Below are positions 62,437-64,000 of a stretch of DNA of 64,000 bases, piece after piece. A model generated the notes under the pieces. It was not told where the DNA came from, searched no databases, and saw only the letters and a list, made by a program, of their open reading frames with translations. Each line of letters opens with the position of its first letter. The first letter of the stretch is position 1. Origin of the DNA: Gammaproteobacteria bacterium (GTDB lineage Bacteria > Pseudomonadota > Gammaproteobacteria > Pseudomonadales > Cellvibrionaceae); NCBI GenBank assembly GCA_004172865.1, contig SEBV01000006.1, forward strand, positions 434,001 to 498,000. Reading direction: 5' to 3'. The position numbers were made by a program, and so were the translations under genes.

Positions 62437-64000
62437 ATGAAAAAAACGTTGAGTTTCCTAATAATGTCTTCTGTGTTTGCGCTGAGCGCATGTCACGAAA
62501 ATTTCCCAGCTAAAAATTCCACTTCAACTGTTGCACCTGGCGCGCCGGGTGCCGCATCCCATTGGTCATACTCTGGCAAGACCGGTATTGGCACTTCTTA
62601 TGAGCAATACACGAATGGTCAGTATCAAGACACTGGCAGCACTGGCAAAATTTCTAAAGTGTGGTTTTCGCTCGCGCAAGGTGTGCTCACTGAAACCATG
62701 TTTGGTTTAATTCACGAAGCACAAATTCAGGAAGTTCAGTTTTATATTAAAGGCGATGGTTTTTTACATCAGGAAAAAAACGATACCGTTTCGCACATCG
62801 ATTATTTAGATAAAGACGCGCAAGGTCGTCCGTTATCGCTCGCATATAAAATTGTGAATCGCGATAAAGCGGGCCGCTACGAAATTGAAAAACATTTTTT
62901 TACGGACCCCGACACCAACAGTTTAATGATGAAAGTTATCTTTAAATCGTTCGCTGAAAATATAACGCCCTACCTTTATATCAATCCCAATATGGCAAAT
63001 ACGGGACCCGGCGATAAAGCCTGGCGTGAGGGAAATACCTGGTACGCCGCTGATGGCAAAACTCATCTCGCCATAAGCACTGACGCTACAGTTGCTGCGA
63101 GCACCGTTGGTTTTGAGGGCGTTTCAGATGGCTTAAAAGATTTAGCCAGCGCAGGCAAACTTATCAACAAATATTCCACCACGGGCGATACTACCGGCAA
63201 CGTCGCCATAACATTGGAATTACCTGCGCTTAAAAAAGGCGAGACTAAAGAATGGCAATTCGTATTAGGTTTTGGTAATTCAAAAGAAGAAAGTTTGGCA
63301 GCTAGCAGTCAAACACTCAGCACGGGCTATGAGAAAGTGTTGGCAAACTTTAACGGCAAAGGCGATGCGATAGGATGGGAAGATTATTTAACATCGCTAC
63401 CCGCACTTGAAAAATTATCGGCAGAATCTACTGACGGAGGCAAATTACTGTACGCCAGCGCCATGGTATTAAAAGCGCAGGAAGATAAAACATATGCCGG
63501 TGGCGTAATTGCATCGCTTTCAAATCCCTGGGGCGATACAGCTTCTGCAGACAAAGCACAAACAGGTTACAAAGCAGTTTGGCCGCGCGATTTTTATCAA
63601 GTCACCATGGCGATGTTAGCGCTGGGCGATAAAATTACGCCGAAAGTCGCCTTCGAATATTTGGAACACGTTCAAACCAGCGATAAAACACCCGGCTACT
63701 CGGGCACGCCCGGTTGGTTTTTGCAGAAGACTCATGTGGACGGCCAAACCGAATGGGTCGGCGTGCAGCTTGATCAGACAGCAATGCCGATTATGCTCGG
63801 CTGGCGCCTGTGGAAAGAAGGCGCATTGAGCGATGCGGAAATGCTTGAGTGGTACAACAAAATGTTAAAACCTGCGGCCAATTTTTTAACTGATGGTGGC
63901 ACCGTTAGCATTGATTGGTTGAAAAATGTAAAAATTAATCCACCTAAAAGTATTCAGGAACGCTGGGAAGAACAACCCGGTTACTCACCATCAACTACTG
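62437..64000 (+). CDS. GH15 glucoamylase lipoprotein (3' truncated by window edge)
   Basis: Releases glucose from the non-reducing ends of maltodextrins. Lipoprotein signal with acylated Cys19 (FALSAC). N-terminal glucodextranase-like super-beta-sandwich (about 40-290, GTSYEQYTNGQ, KVWFSLAQGVLTETMFGLIHEAQIQ), then the (alpha/alpha)6 catalytic domain from about residue 320 with YKAVWPRDFYQVTMAMLALGD. The catalytic-acid region ERWEEQPGYSPST (Glu511-Glu512) is the last visible part; the frame is open at the window end after 521 codons. ATG at 62437; an ATG at 62420 is in another frame and stops at once. It is divergent from the GH13 gene and controlled by operator cluster D. Confidence 0.94.
   Translation, partial: MKKTLSFLIMSSVFALSACHENFPAKNSTSTVAPGAPGAASHWSYSGKTGIGTSYEQYTNGQYQDTGSTGKISKVWFSLAQGVLTETMFGLIHEAQIQEVQFYIKGDGFLHQEKNDTVSHIDYLDKDAQGRPLSLAYKIVNRDKAGRYEIEKHFFTDPDTNSLMMKVIFKSFAENITPYLYINPNMANTGPGDKAWREGNTWYAADGKTHLAISTDATVAASTVGFEGVSDGLKDLASAGKLINKYSTTGDTTGNVAITLELPALKKGETKEWQFVLGFGNSKEESLAASSQTLSTGYEKVLANFNGKGDAIGWEDYLTSLPALEKLSAESTDGGKLLYASAMVLKAQEDKTYAGGVIASLSNPWGDTASADKAQTGYKAVWPRDFYQVTMAMLALGDKITPKVAFEYLEHVQTSDKTPGYSGTPGWFLQKTHVDGQTEWVGVQLDQTAMPIMLGWRLWKEGALSDAEMLEWYNKMLKPAANFLTDGGTVSIDWLKNVKINPPKSIQERWEEQPGYSPSTT

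Overview
The window looks like chromosomal DNA of a polysaccharide-degrading gammaproteobacterium of the Cellvibrionaceae (Cellvibrio, Saccharophagus and Teredinibacter relatives). The basis is the style of the genes: secreted multidomain enzymes with poly-serine linkers, TonB-dependent receptors of the Xanthomonas/Caulobacter carbohydrate type, fabA-fabB and hisI-hisE-tatABC in gammaproteobacterial order, and a starch locus that includes a flavin-dependent halogenase. The species assignment is inference.

Region 1 (1-9.5 kb) has secreted or envelope proteins: the 3' end of a beta-sandwich protein, a CAP-domain lipoprotein, a di-haem oxidoreductase carrying two discoidin domains, a DUF2167 membrane protein, a membrane-anchored hypothetical protein, a TPR protein and a phosphopantetheinyl transferase. 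Region 2 (9.5-26.8 kb) is mostly housekeeping: ispB, a tandem pair of orphan periplasmic binding proteins, fabA-fabB, an acyltransferase, an RmlD-like protein with a degenerate active site, kup, a FAD oxidoreductase with an aldo/keto reductase, hisI-hisE-tatA-tatB-tatC, a CYTH protein, and a GntR(YtrA)-ABC exporter operon.

Region 3 (26.9-34.9 kb) and region 5 (51.3-64 kb) together form a starch/pullulan/maltodextrin utilization system. It holds two large TonB-dependent receptors, a lipoprotein pullulanase with three C-terminal repeats, a SusA-like GH13, a SusB-like GH97, a tryptophan-halogenase-like flavoprotein, a cytoplasmic GH13 alpha-glucosidase and a lipoprotein GH15 glucoamylase that runs off the window. 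Ten copies of a 14-bp palindrome centred on ATACGTAT (LacI-family style) occur in four clusters. Three clusters sit in front of these operons, and one pair has no gene to serve. The cognate regulator is not in the window.

Region 4 (35.4-50.8 kb) lies between the two halves of the starch system. It contains a FecI-FecR-TonB receptor signalling cassette, a GH18 chitinase, an AbiEi/AbiEii toxin-antitoxin pair and a compact putative defence module: a Vsr-like nuclease, an XRE regulator, a C5-cytosine methyltransferase, a receiver-domain protein with an unrecognised effector domain, and a soluble kinase joining a MORC/Hsp90-type ATPase domain to a histidine-kinase core. A Fic protein with a perfect 16-bp inverted repeat in its promoter follows. 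The two-component plus methylase plus Vsr module is the best candidate in this window for an under-described system. No tRNA, rRNA, CRISPR array or transposase was seen.
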